Assembly: GCF_000062885.1 (NCBI RefSeq)
Contig: NC_009142.1
Coordinates: 124,001 to 188,000, forward strand
From: Saccharopolyspora erythraea NRRL 2338
GTDB lineage: Bacteria; Actinomycetota; Actinomycetes; Mycobacteriales; Pseudonocardiaceae
Reading direction: 5' to 3'
DNA length: 64,000 bases
In this document: positions 43,023 through 54,271 of the stretch, piece after piece
Position numbering within the stretch: position 1 is the first letter of the stretch
Layout of the letters: each line of letters opens with the position of its first letter
Notes under the pieces: generated by a model
Told to the model about the DNA's origin: nothing
Seen by the model: only the letters and a program-made list of their open reading frames with translations
Database searches by the model: none
Position numbers and translations under genes: made by a program

Positions 43023-43558
43023 GCGAGTGCCTCCCTGAGGATGTGGCGGGCTTTGCGGGCGCGGGTCTTGACGGTTCCTTCCGGGATGCCGAGCAGCGCC
43101 GCGGTCTCCCGGACCGTCATGCCGTCGAGGACGGTCGCCTTCAGCACCGCGTGCAGTTCGGGAGGCAGCCGGTGCACCGCGTCGGCCAGCTCCGGGCTGA
43201 GCGTCGAACGCATGTACTCCGCTTCGGCCGACGCCGAGGTGAGCGCCGACTCGTGGGGCTCACCGGTGGTCCGGACCCGCGCCTGGCGACGGCGGTGCGC
43301 GTCGACCAGCCTGCTGGACGCGACGGTCCACAGCCACGCCGCGGCGTTCTTGCGGGGGTCGAACCCGCCTGCCGAGCGCCACACGGTCAGGAAGCACTCC
43401 TGGAGCACCTCGGCGGCCAGCTCCGGGTCCTCGCAGCGGCGGCGCAACCGCGCCGCGATCCAGCCCGCGTTGCGCTGGTAGAGCTGGTCGAAGGCGGAGC
43501 GGTTGCCGCGCGCCACTTTCCGGAGCAACCGCTCGTCGCTCAGTTCTCGATCGCGCAC
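43019..43558 (-). CDS. ECF sigma factor of the ABC operon
   Basis: Sigma-70 family ECF factor, 179 aa. Region 2: VARGNRSAFDQLYQRNAGWI, DPELAAEVLQECFLTVWRSA and NAAAWLWTVASSRLVDAHRR. Region 4: LPPELHAVLKATVLDGMTVR, ETAALLGIPEGTVKTRARKA. Start GTG 43558 (VRDRELSDERLLRK) with CAGGAG four to five bases upstream; the frame continues to 43969 but becomes Arg/Pro-rich. It is the first gene of a four-gene overlapping operon and probably drives its own operon. Confidence 0.92.
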   Translation of the reverse strand: MRDRELSDERLLRKVARGNRSAFDQLYQRNAGWIAARLRRRCEDPELAAEVLQECFLTVWRSAGGFDPRKNAAAWLWTVASSRLVDAHRRRQARVRTTGEPHESALTSASAEAEYMRSTLSPELADAVHRLPPELHAVLKATVLDGMTVRETAALLGIPEGTVKTRARKARHILREALA

Positions 43559-43851
43559 GACACTCCTGACGCACGGGACCGCGGAACGGTTTTCCGGATC
43601 GCCTACCCGCTGTCGAGGACGGTGACCGTGCCGGTGCGCGCGAAGGCCGGGAGGATGCCGGAGTGGAGGTGCGCATGGGTGTTCCCTTCGAGCCGTCCCG
43701 GCGGTTCTTGCCGGGATCTGCCAGGGAATACGCATCCCGTGCCGCGGCGGTTTCCAGGCCGGCGCCGCGACGGATTTCCCGCCGGGACCTTCCGCTGTTG
43801 CGGGTTGGTTGGTACAACAACTGGGGCCGATGCGCGGCGCTCCCGCGAGCG
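43559..43851. other. Non-coding gap, divergent control region
   Basis: The 389-base space between the sigma gene (-) and cydA (+) has no convincing gene; frames across it are Arg/Pro-rich. It should hold both promoters. No TTGTGAA-N4-TTCACAA Rex site is visible. The dyad around GTTGGTTGGTACAACAAC at 43804-43821 is unexplained. Confidence 0.5.
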
Positions 43852-43890
43852 CGGGACCTTGGTCCCGGTCCGCACGGGACTCTCGGCCCG
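43852..43890 (+). promoter_or_regulatory. DevR/DosR-like boxes upstream of cydA
   Basis: C-GGGAC-CTTG-GTCCC-G (43852-43867) matches the core of the DosR/DevR consensus S-GGGAC-TWWA-GTCCC-S at 14 of 16 positions. C-GGGAC-TCTC-GGCCC-G (43875-43890) is a weaker second copy 23 bases on. They end about 58 bases before the cydA start, suitable for activation. A DevR-like regulator is encoded at 52842. Confidence 0.6.
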
Positions 43891-43947
43891 GGTGGCAGGA
43901 CCCCTGACCCTGCGAATCCACGCGCGCGACCCGGCAGTGTGTAGGGC

Positions 43948-45483
43948 GTGGACCTGCTCGACATCGCACGCTGGCAGTTCGGCATCACGACCGTCTACCA
44001 CTTCCTGATGGTGCCGTTGACCATCGGGCTTTCCATCCTGGTCGCGGGGATGCAGACGGCGTGGTACCGCACCGGTGACCGTCGGTACCTCAAGATGACC
44101 AAGTTCTGGGGCAAGTTGATGCTGATCAACTTCGCCATGGGCGTGGTCACCGGCATCGTCCAGGAGTTCCAGTTCGGCATGTCCTGGAGCGCCTACTCGC
44201 GGTTCGTCGGCGACGTCTTCGGCGCTCCGCTGGCGATGGAGGGCCTGGTCGCGTTCTTCGTCGAGTCCACCTTCCTGGGGTTGTGGATCTTCGGCTGGGA
44301 CCGGCTGTCCAAGGGCGTGCACCTGGCGTGCGCGTGGGCGTTCTCGCTGGCCACCGTCGCGTCGGCGTATTTCATCCTGGCCGCCAACTCGTGGATGCAA
44401 CACCCGGTGGGCATCGTGTTCACCGACGGCAGGCCGCGGCTGGACTCGATCTGGGCGGTGCTGACCAACAACACCGTGCTGGCGGCGTTCCCGCACACCG
44501 TGTTCGGCTGCTTCGCCGTGGCCGGCGCCTTCCTGGTCGGCATCTCGGCCTGGCAGATCTGGAAGCACCACCGCGACACCGTCGGCAAGAACCCCGGCCT
44601 GGAGCGCCGCACCGAAGAGCAGAACGAGGACCGCAAGGTCTGGCACGGCTCGCTGCGGCTCGGCGCGTGGGTCGGCGTGATCGCCTTCGCGGGACTGGCG
44701 ATTTCCGGTGACCTGCAGGCGAAGCTGATGTTCGAGCAGCAGCCGATGAAGATGGCCTCCGCCGAGGCGCTGTGCCACACCGAGCAGCCCGCCGGCTTCT
44801 CGATCTTCGCGATCGGCGACGTCGGCCAGTCCAACTGCGAGGACGTCAAGAGCCTCACGGTGCCCTACCTGCTGTCGTACCTGGCCAACGGCGACCTCCA
44901 CAGCGAGGTCAGGGGCGTGCAGCAGCTCATCGGCGAGTACCAGGCCGCATACGGCTCGCACTACCCGGACGACCCGAGGCTCGGCCCCTACGCGGGCAAG
45001 CCCGTCGACTACGTGCCGAACCTGCCGGTCACCTACTGGGGCTTCCGGTTCATGATCGGCTTCGGGGCGGTCGCCGCCGCCGGCGCGGTCGTGGTGCTGT
45101 GGCTGACCCGCAAGGGCCGGTACCCGAAGTGGCGCTGGTGGACGCCGCTGGCCGTGCTCAGCATCGCCACCCCGTACCTGGGCAACAGCTTCGGCTGGAT
45201 CTTCACCGAGATGGGCAGGCAGCCGTTCGTGGTGGCGCCCAACCCGAACCCGTCCGGTGTCGACGGCGTGTTCATGTACACCGCGACGGCGGTGTCCTCC
45301 GGCGTGACACCGGGCGAGATGCTGACCTCGCTGATCGGCCTGACCTCGATCTACGGCGTGCTGGCGGTCGTCGAGATCTTCCTGATCGTGCGCTACGTGC
45401 GCGGCGGCATCGCGGGTGTGCTGCCACCGGAACCGCCGGAGGGGAAGAAGGAGTCCGATGAAGCCCTGTCGTTCGCGTACTGA
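43948..45483 (+). CDS. cydA: Cytochrome bd oxidase subunit I
   Basis: Quinol-oxidising, haem-bearing subunit of the high-affinity terminal oxidase, 511 aa, nine TM helices. It begins VDLLDIARWQFGITTVYHFL with the conserved haem b595 His. It has GIVQEFQFGMSWSAYSRFVG, FFVESTFLGLWIFGWDRLS, FILAANSWMQHPVGI, and the C-terminal GRQPF (FTEMGRQPFVV). The Q-loop is the short form. GTG start at 43948. It leads cydA-cydB-cydDC. Probably induced at low oxygen; DevR-like boxes lie upstream. Confidence 0.98.
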   Translation: MDLLDIARWQFGITTVYHFLMVPLTIGLSILVAGMQTAWYRTGDRRYLKMTKFWGKLMLINFAMGVVTGIVQEFQFGMSWSAYSRFVGDVFGAPLAMEGLVAFFVESTFLGLWIFGWDRLSKGVHLACAWAFSLATVASAYFILAANSWMQHPVGIVFTDGRPRLDSIWAVLTNNTVLAAFPHTVFGCFAVAGAFLVGISAWQIWKHHRDTVGKNPGLERRTEEQNEDRKVWHGSLRLGAWVGVIAFAGLAISGDLQAKLMFEQQPMKMASAEALCHTEQPAGFSIFAIGDVGQSNCEDVKSLTVPYLLSYLANGDLHSEVRGVQQLIGEYQAAYGSHYPDDPRLGPYAGKPVDYVPNLPVTYWGFRFMIGFGAVAAAGAVVVLWLTRKGRYPKWRWWTPLAVLSIATPYLGNSFGWIFTEMGRQPFVVAPNPNPSGVDGVFMYTATAVSSGVTPGEMLTSLIGLTSIYGVLAVVEIFLIVRYVRGGIAGVLPPEPPEGKKESDEALSFAY

Positions 45484-45495
45484 GGGGAGCGACTG

Positions 45496-46502
<1,007 letters not shown>

Positions 46503-46506
<4 letters not shown>

Positions 46507-49500
46507 GCCCGAACGGAGCGCTGCCGAAGCTGTCGCGGTCCGCGCGTCGCGCGCTGGTCGCGGCGGGCGCCCTGGCGCTGGGCAACGCGGTCGCGCTGAT
46601 CGTGCAGGCGTGGGCGCTGGCGACCGCGCTGGCGGCGGTGGTGACCACCGGGACCACCGCGATCGGCGACGAGCTGGTGGTGCTCGCCGGCGCGGTCGTC
46701 GCGCGGGCCGCGTTCGGCTGGGCGACCGAGGCGGTCTCGGCGCGGGCGGCCGCCGGGGCGAAGGAGGAGCTGCGGGCGGCCCTGCTCGACTCCGCGCTGC
46801 GGCGCGGACCGGAGTGGGTCCGGCGACGCGGGCCCGCCGAGCTGACCGCGCTGGCGACCAAGGGCCTGGACGCGCTGGACGCCTACTTCACCAAGTACCT
46901 GCCCGCGCTGGTCACGGCCGGTGTGGTGCCGCTGCTGGTGGGCGCGTGGATCCTGTTCTCCGACTGGGTCTCGGCGCTGGCGATCGTGATCACGGTGCCG
47001 CTGATCCCGCTGTTCGCGTGGCTGGTCGGCCGCTACACCGAGCGCCGGACGGCTCGCGCCGCCGACGCGGTGCAACGACTTTCCGGCCAACTGCTGGAGC
47101 TGATCCGCGCGCTGCCGGTGCTCACCGCGTTCGGGCGGGCGAGGGCGCAGGGCGAGGTCGTTCGCAGGGTCGGTGAAACCCACCGCCGCACGACCGGGGC
47201 GACGCTTCGCATCGCGTTCCTCTCCGCGCTGGTGCTGGAGCTGTTCTCGTCGCTGTCGGTCGCGCTGGTCGCGGTGGGCATCGGCCTGCGCCTGGTGTCG
47301 GGTGATCTCGACCTGGCGACCGGGTTGCTGGTGCTCGTGCTGGCGCCGGAGTGCTACCTGCCGTTGCGCGCGGCGGGCGCGGCCCACCACGCCAGCGAGG
47401 ACGGTGTCGAGGCGGTCCGGCGGGTCGAGGAAGTCGTGGAAGGCAGCGGTGACGCGCGACCGGGTCGCTCATCGCTCCCGGACGAGTTCACCGTGCGGGT
47501 CTCGGGTCTGCGCGTCGCGCGGCGCGACGGCTACGCGCCGGACGGGCTCGCTTTCACGGCCAGGCCGGGGGAGGTCCTGCGGCTGGAGGGTTTCGGCGGC
47601 ATCGGCCCGAGCGGCAGCGGCAAGTCGACCACCTTCGCCGCTCTGCTCGGCTTCGCCTCCCCGGAGAGCGGCGGCATCACCTGCGGGGGCGTCGACATCG
47701 CCGACCTGGACCCGCGCGAGTGGCGGCGGCTGCTCGCCTGGGTGCCGCAGCGGCCGGTTTTCACCGGCGGCACCGTTCTCGACGAACTCCGCCTGGCCGT
47801 GGCCGACTCCGACGTCACCGTCGACCGCGCGCTCGCGGAGTCGGTGCTCGCCGACGTCGCAGGTGCGCACCTGGTCGACCGCCGGATCGACGAGCTGTCC
47901 ACCGGCGAACGCCAGCGGGTCGCCGTGGCACGCGCGCTGCTGCGGCTGCACGGCGGCGCGCGGGTGCTGCTGCTCGACGAACCGACGGCGCATCTGGACG
48001 CCGCGACGGCCCACCGCGTCGACTCCGCCGTCCGCGCGGCGGCCGACCGCGGCACCACCGTCATCCTCGCCAGCCACCGCCCCCGGGCCGAGGCCGAAGA
48101 GGCGGCCTCCGCCGAGGTCTCCCGGCCGCACGCGGCGATCGACCTGCCGGAGGCACGTGGCCGGATCCGCGAGCTGCTCAGCCCGCGGACGCTGACCGGC
48201 GTGGCCCTGGGCGGGCTGTCGCTGCTGTCCGGGCTCGCGCTGGCCGCGACCTCGGCGTGGCTGATCGCCCGCGCCTCCCAGCAGCCGCCGGTCCTCATGC
48301 TCTCGGTCGCCGTGGTCGGCGTGCGCACCTTCGCGCTCTCCCGCGCGGCGCTGCGCTACCTCGAACGGCTCGTCACGCACGACGCCGCCTTCCGCCTCTC
48401 CGGCCGGCTCCGCTGCCGGCTCTGGGACGCGCTGGTGCGCATCGGACCGGTCCGCAGCGCCGGACTGCGGCGCGGCGACGGCGTCGCGCGGCTCGTGGAC
48501 GACGTCGACGCCGTCCGCGACCTGGTGCCGCGCGTGCTCGTACCACCGCTGATCGCGCTGGTCGTCGCCATCGGCGCGGTCGCGATCCAGACCGCCGTGC
48601 TCCCCGCCGCCGGTGCGCTGCTCGCGGGCTGCCTGCTCGTGGCGGGCATCGCCGGGCCCGTCGCCGCGGTGCTGGCCGACCGCCGGGCGACCACGGTCGC
48701 GGCGCGCGGCCGCCGCCGGGTCGCGGCGCAGGTGCTCGAGCTCCTCGACGGCGCGGCGGAACTGCTGGCCTTCGGCGCGGACCGGCAGCGCCGCGCCCGG
48801 CTCGCCGACGAGGACGCGCGGCTGGCCGCGCGGGCCCGCCGCGCCGCCTTCGGCGCGGGCAGCGCCACCGCGGTCGTCACCCTGCTGGTGGGCGCGGCGG
48901 TGCTCGGAGGCGCGTGGCTCGGGGCGCAGGCGGTGGCCGGAGGCCGCCTGGCGCCCGAGCTGGCGCCGCTGCTGGCGCTGGTGCCGCTCGCGGCGGCGGA
49001 AGCCGTCGCGCTGCTGCCGCCGGCGGCGCAGCAGTGGCGCTCGCTGCGCGAAGCGCAGGCGCGCGTCGCGCCGCTGCTGGCGGCGGAGGAGCCCACCGGA
49101 GGGGTCGCCCCGGTGGCGGACGAGGACATCGCGCTCACCGGCGTCCGCGTGCGTTGGCCGGGGTCGGAGGAGCCCGCGCTGCGCGACGTGGACCTCCGGG
49201 TTCCCGCCGGCGCGCACGTCGCCGTCGTCGGTCCGTCCGGCGGTGGGAAGTCGACGTTGCTGGCGCTGCTGCTCGGCTTCCTGCGCGCCGAGCGTGGTGA
49301 GGTGCGCGCCCCGGCGGCGGTCTCGTGGTGCCCGCAGGACGCGCAACTGGTGTCGACGACCATCCGGGAGAACCTGCGGGTCGCCGCGCCCCGCGCGACC
49401 GACGACGAACTGGCGGAGGCGCTGCGGCTGGCGGGGCTCCCCGGCTGGGGGCTCGACCACCTGGTGGAGTCCGGCGGCGCCGCGCTCTCCGGCGGCGAGG

Positions 49501-49775
49501 CGCAGCGCGTCGCCCTCGCGCGGGCGCTGCTCGCCAGCGACGCGGAGGTGGTGCTCCTCGACGAGCCGACCGCGCATCTGGACGTGCCGACGTCCGAGGC
49601 GCTGCTGGAGCGGCTGCACGAAGCCCTCCGCGGCCGGACCGTCGTGCACGTGACGCACCGATGGGCCGAGACCGACCACGCCGACATCGTGCTGCGGGTC
49701 GAAGGCGGCGAGGTCACCGTGCTCCGCGACGCTTCCGCCCGGCCGGGAGCCGGCAGGGCGGTGGTAGGGGCGTGA
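46503..49775 (+). CDS. cydDC: Fused CydD-CydC ABC exporter
   Basis: One polypeptide of 1090 aa combining the two half-transporters required for cytochrome bd assembly (cysteine/glutathione export in E. coli). The first half has six TMs and an NBD with Walker A GPSGSGKSTTF near residue 366, signature LSTGERQRVAVARALL and Walker B VLLLDEPTAHLD. The second half begins near residue 555, with TMs, Walker A GPSGGGKSTLL near 909, signature LSGGEAQRVALARALL and VVLLDEPTAHLD. The fusion is known in actinomycetes. In the first NBD the Walker A is preceded by an odd insertion (LRLEGFGGIGPSG). The start overlaps cydB. Confidence 0.96.
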
Positions 49776-50224
49776 GCCCCGCGTCGCGTTCTTACGCGGC
49801 CGGAGTGCGCCGCGGCATGCGCTTCGCGCGCGGTAGGGGCCTTGGGTGCGCCGTGTCGGCGAGGTCGGCGGCGGACGCCGACGTCTCGCGGCCATGGTCC
49901 GGAACCGCCGTGCCGCCCGTGCAGGAAGCCGCGGCGCGGCCGGGACCAGGCGCGATGCCGCTGCCTGTGCGGCGTGCCGCCTCACGTCCGGAACCATGTG
50001 CCGCGTCGCGACCCGGGTCCGGCACAGTGCCGCTGGCTCCGCGGCATGCCGTCACCACACCGGAGCCGCCTGCCGCGTCGTGGCCCGGCACCGCCCCACA
50101 GCCGACACCACCCGCCCGCTCGGGACCGCGGCGCTCCCCCTCCCCACCGCCGCCACGGGGTGGCGGCTGTGACCTTCACCCGATCCCGCTGTCGAATCGA
50201 TCCAGGCCCTACCAGGAGATATAG
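49772..50224 (+). CDS. Doubtful Ala/Pro-rich ORF between cydDC and the kinase
   Basis: GTG at 49772 overlaps the cydDC stop (GTGA), and the frame runs 150 codons to 50224, five bases before the kinase start. The product (VSPASRSYAAGVRRGMRFAR...) is Ala/Pro/Arg-rich with imperfect repeats of the type AASRPEPCAASRPGSGTVPL and no domain. The gap of about 450 bases otherwise holds no gene. Coupling to cydDC argues for expression; the composition argues for a disordered or spurious product. Confidence 0.3.
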   Translation: MSPASRSYAAGVRRGMRFARGRGLGCAVSARSAADADVSRPWSGTAVPPVQEAAARPGPGAMPLPVRRAASRPEPCAASRPGSGTVPLAPRHAVTTPEPPAASWPGTAPQPTPPARSGPRRSPSPPPPRGGGCDLHPIPLSNRSRPYQEI

Positions 50225-50228
50225 CCTC

Positions 50229-51386
<1,158 letters not shown>

Positions 51387-51421
51387 GCGCTTCCGGGGCC
51401 TTCTGCCCTGGAAAGACGCGG

Positions 51422-52505
51422 GTGTGGCGGATGCCGGTGGACCAGTCCGTCCGGTATTCCCTTGGTGACATCGACGAGTTTGCGGTAGAAGTCCAGCGCA
51501 TGTAGCGGTGCGCGGCAAAACCGCCGGGCCGCTGAACGGATTTGGTAATCGTAGGCCCGCGTGCGGAAGCCGGCTTGGTTCGCTTACACCATTCCGGCCG
51601 GATCAGCCATCGCCTTCTCCAGTGGCTCATAGTGGTATTGGGCAATGAACTGTGCGTACCTGGACAGTGTGCGGCCGCTGTCGAACAGCACGTCCATATG
51701 GTGGTTGGGGGTTCGCGTGGTCGTACGAGTCGGCCGGGGACTCCCGAAGCGCCGTGGAGCAAGGAATTCGTTTGCGCTGAACCCGGCTGCGTAGTGCCGG
51801 CTTGGCAAGCCTGCCGAAGTAGTGCGGCGGCACGATGTGTCGTCTTTACGTGGCTAGTCCCACTTTTGACGTAGCCGGTGGCGATTGTCCGCTGTCGGCT
51901 CCGTCCGGTCCGGTACCGCGGGGAACGCCCGCGAGGTGCTCCCTGGCCGCGGCAGCGGTGGAGAGAAGTAGGGGCATCTTTGGCTGCCCGAGTTGCTCTT
52001 GCGGCTCCTTTGGCCGCTTCCTTATGCTGCTCGACACGAGACGGTATTGGTGGAGAACGGCGGTGCTCACCAGTCTCATGGCCGCTTGCTCGAAGCGGGG
52101 AGTTTCAAGCTCGTTGCTTCGAGCAAGTGGGGAATGTGGAACCGGCGATAGCGGGGCAAAATATCGCTGGCGAATGTATTCATGGCGATGGCCGGGTGGG
52201 CTTTTTGCCTGGGTTCGGCCATTGTGGTTGGCCATGGAGATCACGACTTGGCCCTGCCGTCCTTCCTGGGACGGCAGGGCCAGGTTTCTTTTTCTGGGGA
52301 CAGGGATGAGTGGGGCGCACGGGGGGATAGGGCGCGCCCCACTCAAAAGCCCAAGCCGTTCTCAGGGGGTAGGTCGATCGGCTTGCGCATGTACGTACGG
52401 TAGCGCATGCATCGCAGTCCGCGACGGTCTGCGGGTATTTCTCCCCTGCTTTTCGGGGCGAAAGGGCAATTGAAACGACTCGCCGCAAGGAACCTTTCAT
52501 GGCAA
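51422..52505. other. Orphan island of lower GC between direct repeats
   Basis: About 1.08 kb with visibly lower GC and more varied codon thirds than its surroundings. It contains no open frame with a recognisable domain and no integrase or transposase that I can see. Short frames include one of 24 codons from ATG 51431 (MPVDQSVRYSLGDIDEFAVE then VQRM) and, on the minus strand, MRYRTYMRKPIDLPPENGLG (52405-52343). A minus-strand frame of 74 codons ends at 51584 with AQYHYEPLEKAMADPAGMV. A clear intrinsic terminator lies inside it. Probably a decayed integrated element or a non-coding RNA locus. Confidence 0.7.
52249..52290 (+). terminator. Intrinsic terminator inside the island
   Basis: A perfect 14-base stem (52249-52262 and 52269-52282), loop TTCCTG, is followed by GGTTTCTTTTTCT. 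This T-tract is unusual in this GC-rich genome. It implies a plus-strand transcript arising within the island. Confidence 0.75.
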
Positions 52506-52575
52506 GGCACTACGGTCACCTGTGAAGTGCCGCTGGGCTGCCGCTTCCGGGGCCTTCTGCCCTGGGAAGACGCGG
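52506..52575. repeat. Direct repeat, right copy (decayed)
   Basis: Copy of 51351-51421 lying just before the lapA-like gene. The codons of the kinase C-terminus are recognisable, but the stop codon has been lost (CTGAGCGC reads CTGCCGC here) and a Trp codon became a stop. It therefore no longer serves a coding role. Confidence 0.9.
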
Positions 52576-52617
52576 CGTGAGCGCGCATACTGGGCCCAAG
52601 AGCGGCTAGGAGCCCTC

Positions 52618-52845
52618 ATGGTCAAGCAGAACCGGCCGGAGAAGCGGTCCCGCGGGGTGTCTCCGCGGGTGGTGACGGGGCTCGTGCTCGTCGCGCTCGC
52701 GGTGGTCTTCATCCTGGAGAACCGGCACGTCGTCGACATCAGGGTCTTCGTGCCGGTCGTGACCATGCCGCTGTGGACCGCGCTCGTCGCGGTCATGCTC
52801 GTCGGCATCGTCGTCGGCCTGCTACTCAACCGCCAGAAGCGCTAG
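52618..52845 (+). CDS. LapA-domain small membrane protein
   Basis: Protein of 75 aa. A basic N-terminus (MVKQNRPEKRSRGVSPRV) is followed by two TM helices with VFILENRHVVDIRVFVPVVT between them, ending LLLNRQKR. This is the LapA/DUF1049 pattern (lipopolysaccharide assembly protein A domain). In Gram-positive organisms the role is unknown. ATG 52618 has TAGGAG seven bases upstream. Its TAG stop overlaps the stop of the convergent regulator gene: both use the palindrome CTAG at 52842-52845. Confidence 0.85.
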   Translation: MVKQNRPEKRSRGVSPRVVTGLVLVALAVVFILENRHVVDIRVFVPVVTMPLWTALVAVMLVGIVVGLLLNRQKR

Positions 52846-53543
52846 GTGTGGCTCTGCCGCCGCGCCACCCACGCCGCGGCCTGCGTGCGGCGCTCCATGC
52901 CGAGTTTGGCCAGCACCGCCGTGACGTAGTTCTTGACCGTCTTCTCCGCCAGGAACAGCCGCTCTGCGATCTGCCGGTTGGTCAGGCCCTCGCCGATCAG
53001 CTCCAGCACCTTGCGCTCGCGCTCGGTGAGCGCGTCGAGCTCGTCCGGGACGGGGCTGGTGGACTGGCGCAGGCGGTCAAGCACCCGCGCGGTGGTGACC
53101 GGGTCGAGCAGCGAACGGCCCGCGGCCACCTCCCGCACGGCGTTGACCAGGTCCTGCCCGCGCACCTGTTTGAGCAGGTAGCCCGACGCGCCGGCGTTGA
53201 TCGCGCCGACCAGCGCCTGCTCGTCGTCGAACGCGGTCAGCACCAGGCAGTAGGGGGCGGGGTCGAGGGCGCGCAGCCGACGGCACAGCTCCAGGCCGTC
53301 TCCGTCGGGGAGCCGCATGTCCACGACCGCGACGTCCGGTTCGACGCTGCGGGCGCGGACCAGCGCCTCGTCGACCCCGCCCGCCTCGGCGACGATCTCG
53401 ACGTCGTCCTCGGTGTCCAGCAGGTCGCGCAGGCCGCGGCGAACGACCTCGTGATCATCGACAAGCAGTACCCGCACTGGCACGGGCACCACGCTACGGA
53501 GCCGCTCGCGCGCTGTCGCGGGCAGGTGCCGAATCTCGCTCAC
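52842..53543 (-). CDS. NarL/LuxR-family response regulator, DevR-like
   Basis: Protein of 233 aa. The receiver has DDHEVVRRGLRDLL, phospho-acceptor Asp about 75 in VAVVDMRLPDGDG and Lys about 125 in YLLKQVRG. The LuxR-type HTH contains LTERERKVLELIGEGLTNRQ and IAERLFLAEKTVKNYVTAVL, very like Mycobacterium DevR/DosR and Streptomyces relatives. It probably pairs with the kinase at 50229. The ATG at 53543 overlaps the DoxX stop (ATGA). Starts at GTGs near 53489 would remove an 18-residue leader not typical of the family. The GGGAC-N4-GTCCC boxes upstream of cydA are candidate targets. Confidence 0.93.
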   Translation of the reverse strand: MSEIRHLPATARERLRSVVPVPVRVLLVDDHEVVRRGLRDLLDTEDDVEIVAEAGGVDEALVRARSVEPDVAVVDMRLPDGDGLELCRRLRALDPAPYCLVLTAFDDEQALVGAINAGASGYLLKQVRGQDLVNAVREVAAGRSLLDPVTTARVLDRLRQSTSPVPDELDALTERERKVLELIGEGLTNRQIAERLFLAEKTVKNYVTAVLAKLGMERRTQAAAWVARRQSHT

Positions 53544-54079
53544 TTCCTGCGCTTCTTGCGCCCCTTGCCCTTCCCGGTGCCGACCGCCTGGTGCGTTTGC
53601 TCGGAGACCTTGTGCGCCGTGTGGCGTGCACGCTGCGCCGTGTGGCGCGCGCGGTAGCCGACCGACGGCTTGCCCCCGGTGTCGACGGCCGAGATCAGCA
53701 GGCCGCCGAGCAGCCCGAGGTTCTTGTAGAAGTGGATCTGCTGGCTCTGGCGCTGCTCAGGGTCGGAGATCTCCCAGAACGGGTGCCCGGCCAGCGTCGT
53801 GGGCACGACGCTGCCCGCCAGCAGCAGCGAGGCCAGGCGGGGGAACTTGCCCAGCGCCAGCATCGTGCCGGCGCCGATCTTCACCATCGCGTCGATGCGG
53901 ACCAGCGTCTCGGGATCGGTGGGCACCTGCTCGGGCAGCGAGTCGCGGACCTTGCCCGTGGTCTTCTCCAGCAGTGGACTCGCGGCCTTGGCGTGGCTGG
54001 GCACATCGCGAAGCGCCTGCACGCCGCCGTAGATGAACGTCGTCGCCAGCAGCGGGCGGGCCAAACGGCGGATGAGCAT
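53540..54079 (-). CDS. DoxX-family membrane protein
   Basis: Protein of 179 aa with four hydrophobic segments: RPLLATTFIYGGVQALRDVP, VRIDAMVKIGAGTMLALGKF, ASLLLAGSVVPTTLAGHPFW and HFYKNLGLLGGLLISAVDTG. A Lys/Arg-rich tail follows (GTGKGKGRKKRRK). DoxX proteins are linked to thiosulfate:quinone reduction or oxidative-stress complexes. It is the first gene of a two-gene operon with the DevR-like regulator and diverges from hsp20. Confidence 0.92.
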   Translation of the reverse strand: MLIRRLARPLLATTFIYGGVQALRDVPSHAKAASPLLEKTTGKVRDSLPEQVPTDPETLVRIDAMVKIGAGTMLALGKFPRLASLLLAGSVVPTTLAGHPFWEISDPEQRQSQQIHFYKNLGLLGGLLISAVDTGGKPSVGYRARHTAQRARHTAHKVSEQTHQAVGTGKGKGRKKRRK

Positions 54080-54154
54080 CTGCGGGCCTCCTCAGGTACG
54101 TCCGGTGCCGCCGACGGTACTCAGTGTCAGCCCGTCTCGCCTGCCTCGCACATC

Positions 54155-54175
54155 CTTGAGTTGACTGCGCTCAAG
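54155..54175 (+). promoter_or_regulatory. HAIR operator (HspR-binding) upstream of hsp20
   Basis: CTTGAGT-N7-GCTCAAG matches the HspR inverted repeat CTTGAGT-N7-ACTCAAG with one mismatch. It overlaps a possible -35 element TTGACT (54161-54166), about 97 bases before the hsp20 ATG. It also lies in the divergent promoter region of doxX. Confidence 0.75.
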
Positions 54176-54271
54176 TTTGGTTACAGACTCGGGAACAAGA
54201 AGACGGCCAGCGCCGTTGGTAGGGATGTGAGCCGGTGGAAGGAGCCGGCAGCGAAACGCAGGAGGATCGAG

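Noticed and set aside
43559-43947. Rex operator in front of cydA
   Set aside because: No TTGTGAA-N4-TTCACAA or near match is present; the dyad at 43804-43821 does not fit.
51422-52505. Ribosomal peptide precursors among short frames of the island (for example the 21-codon minus-strand frame ending at 52343)
   Set aside because: There is no ribosome site, no Cys/Ser/Thr-rich core, and no modifying enzyme nearby.
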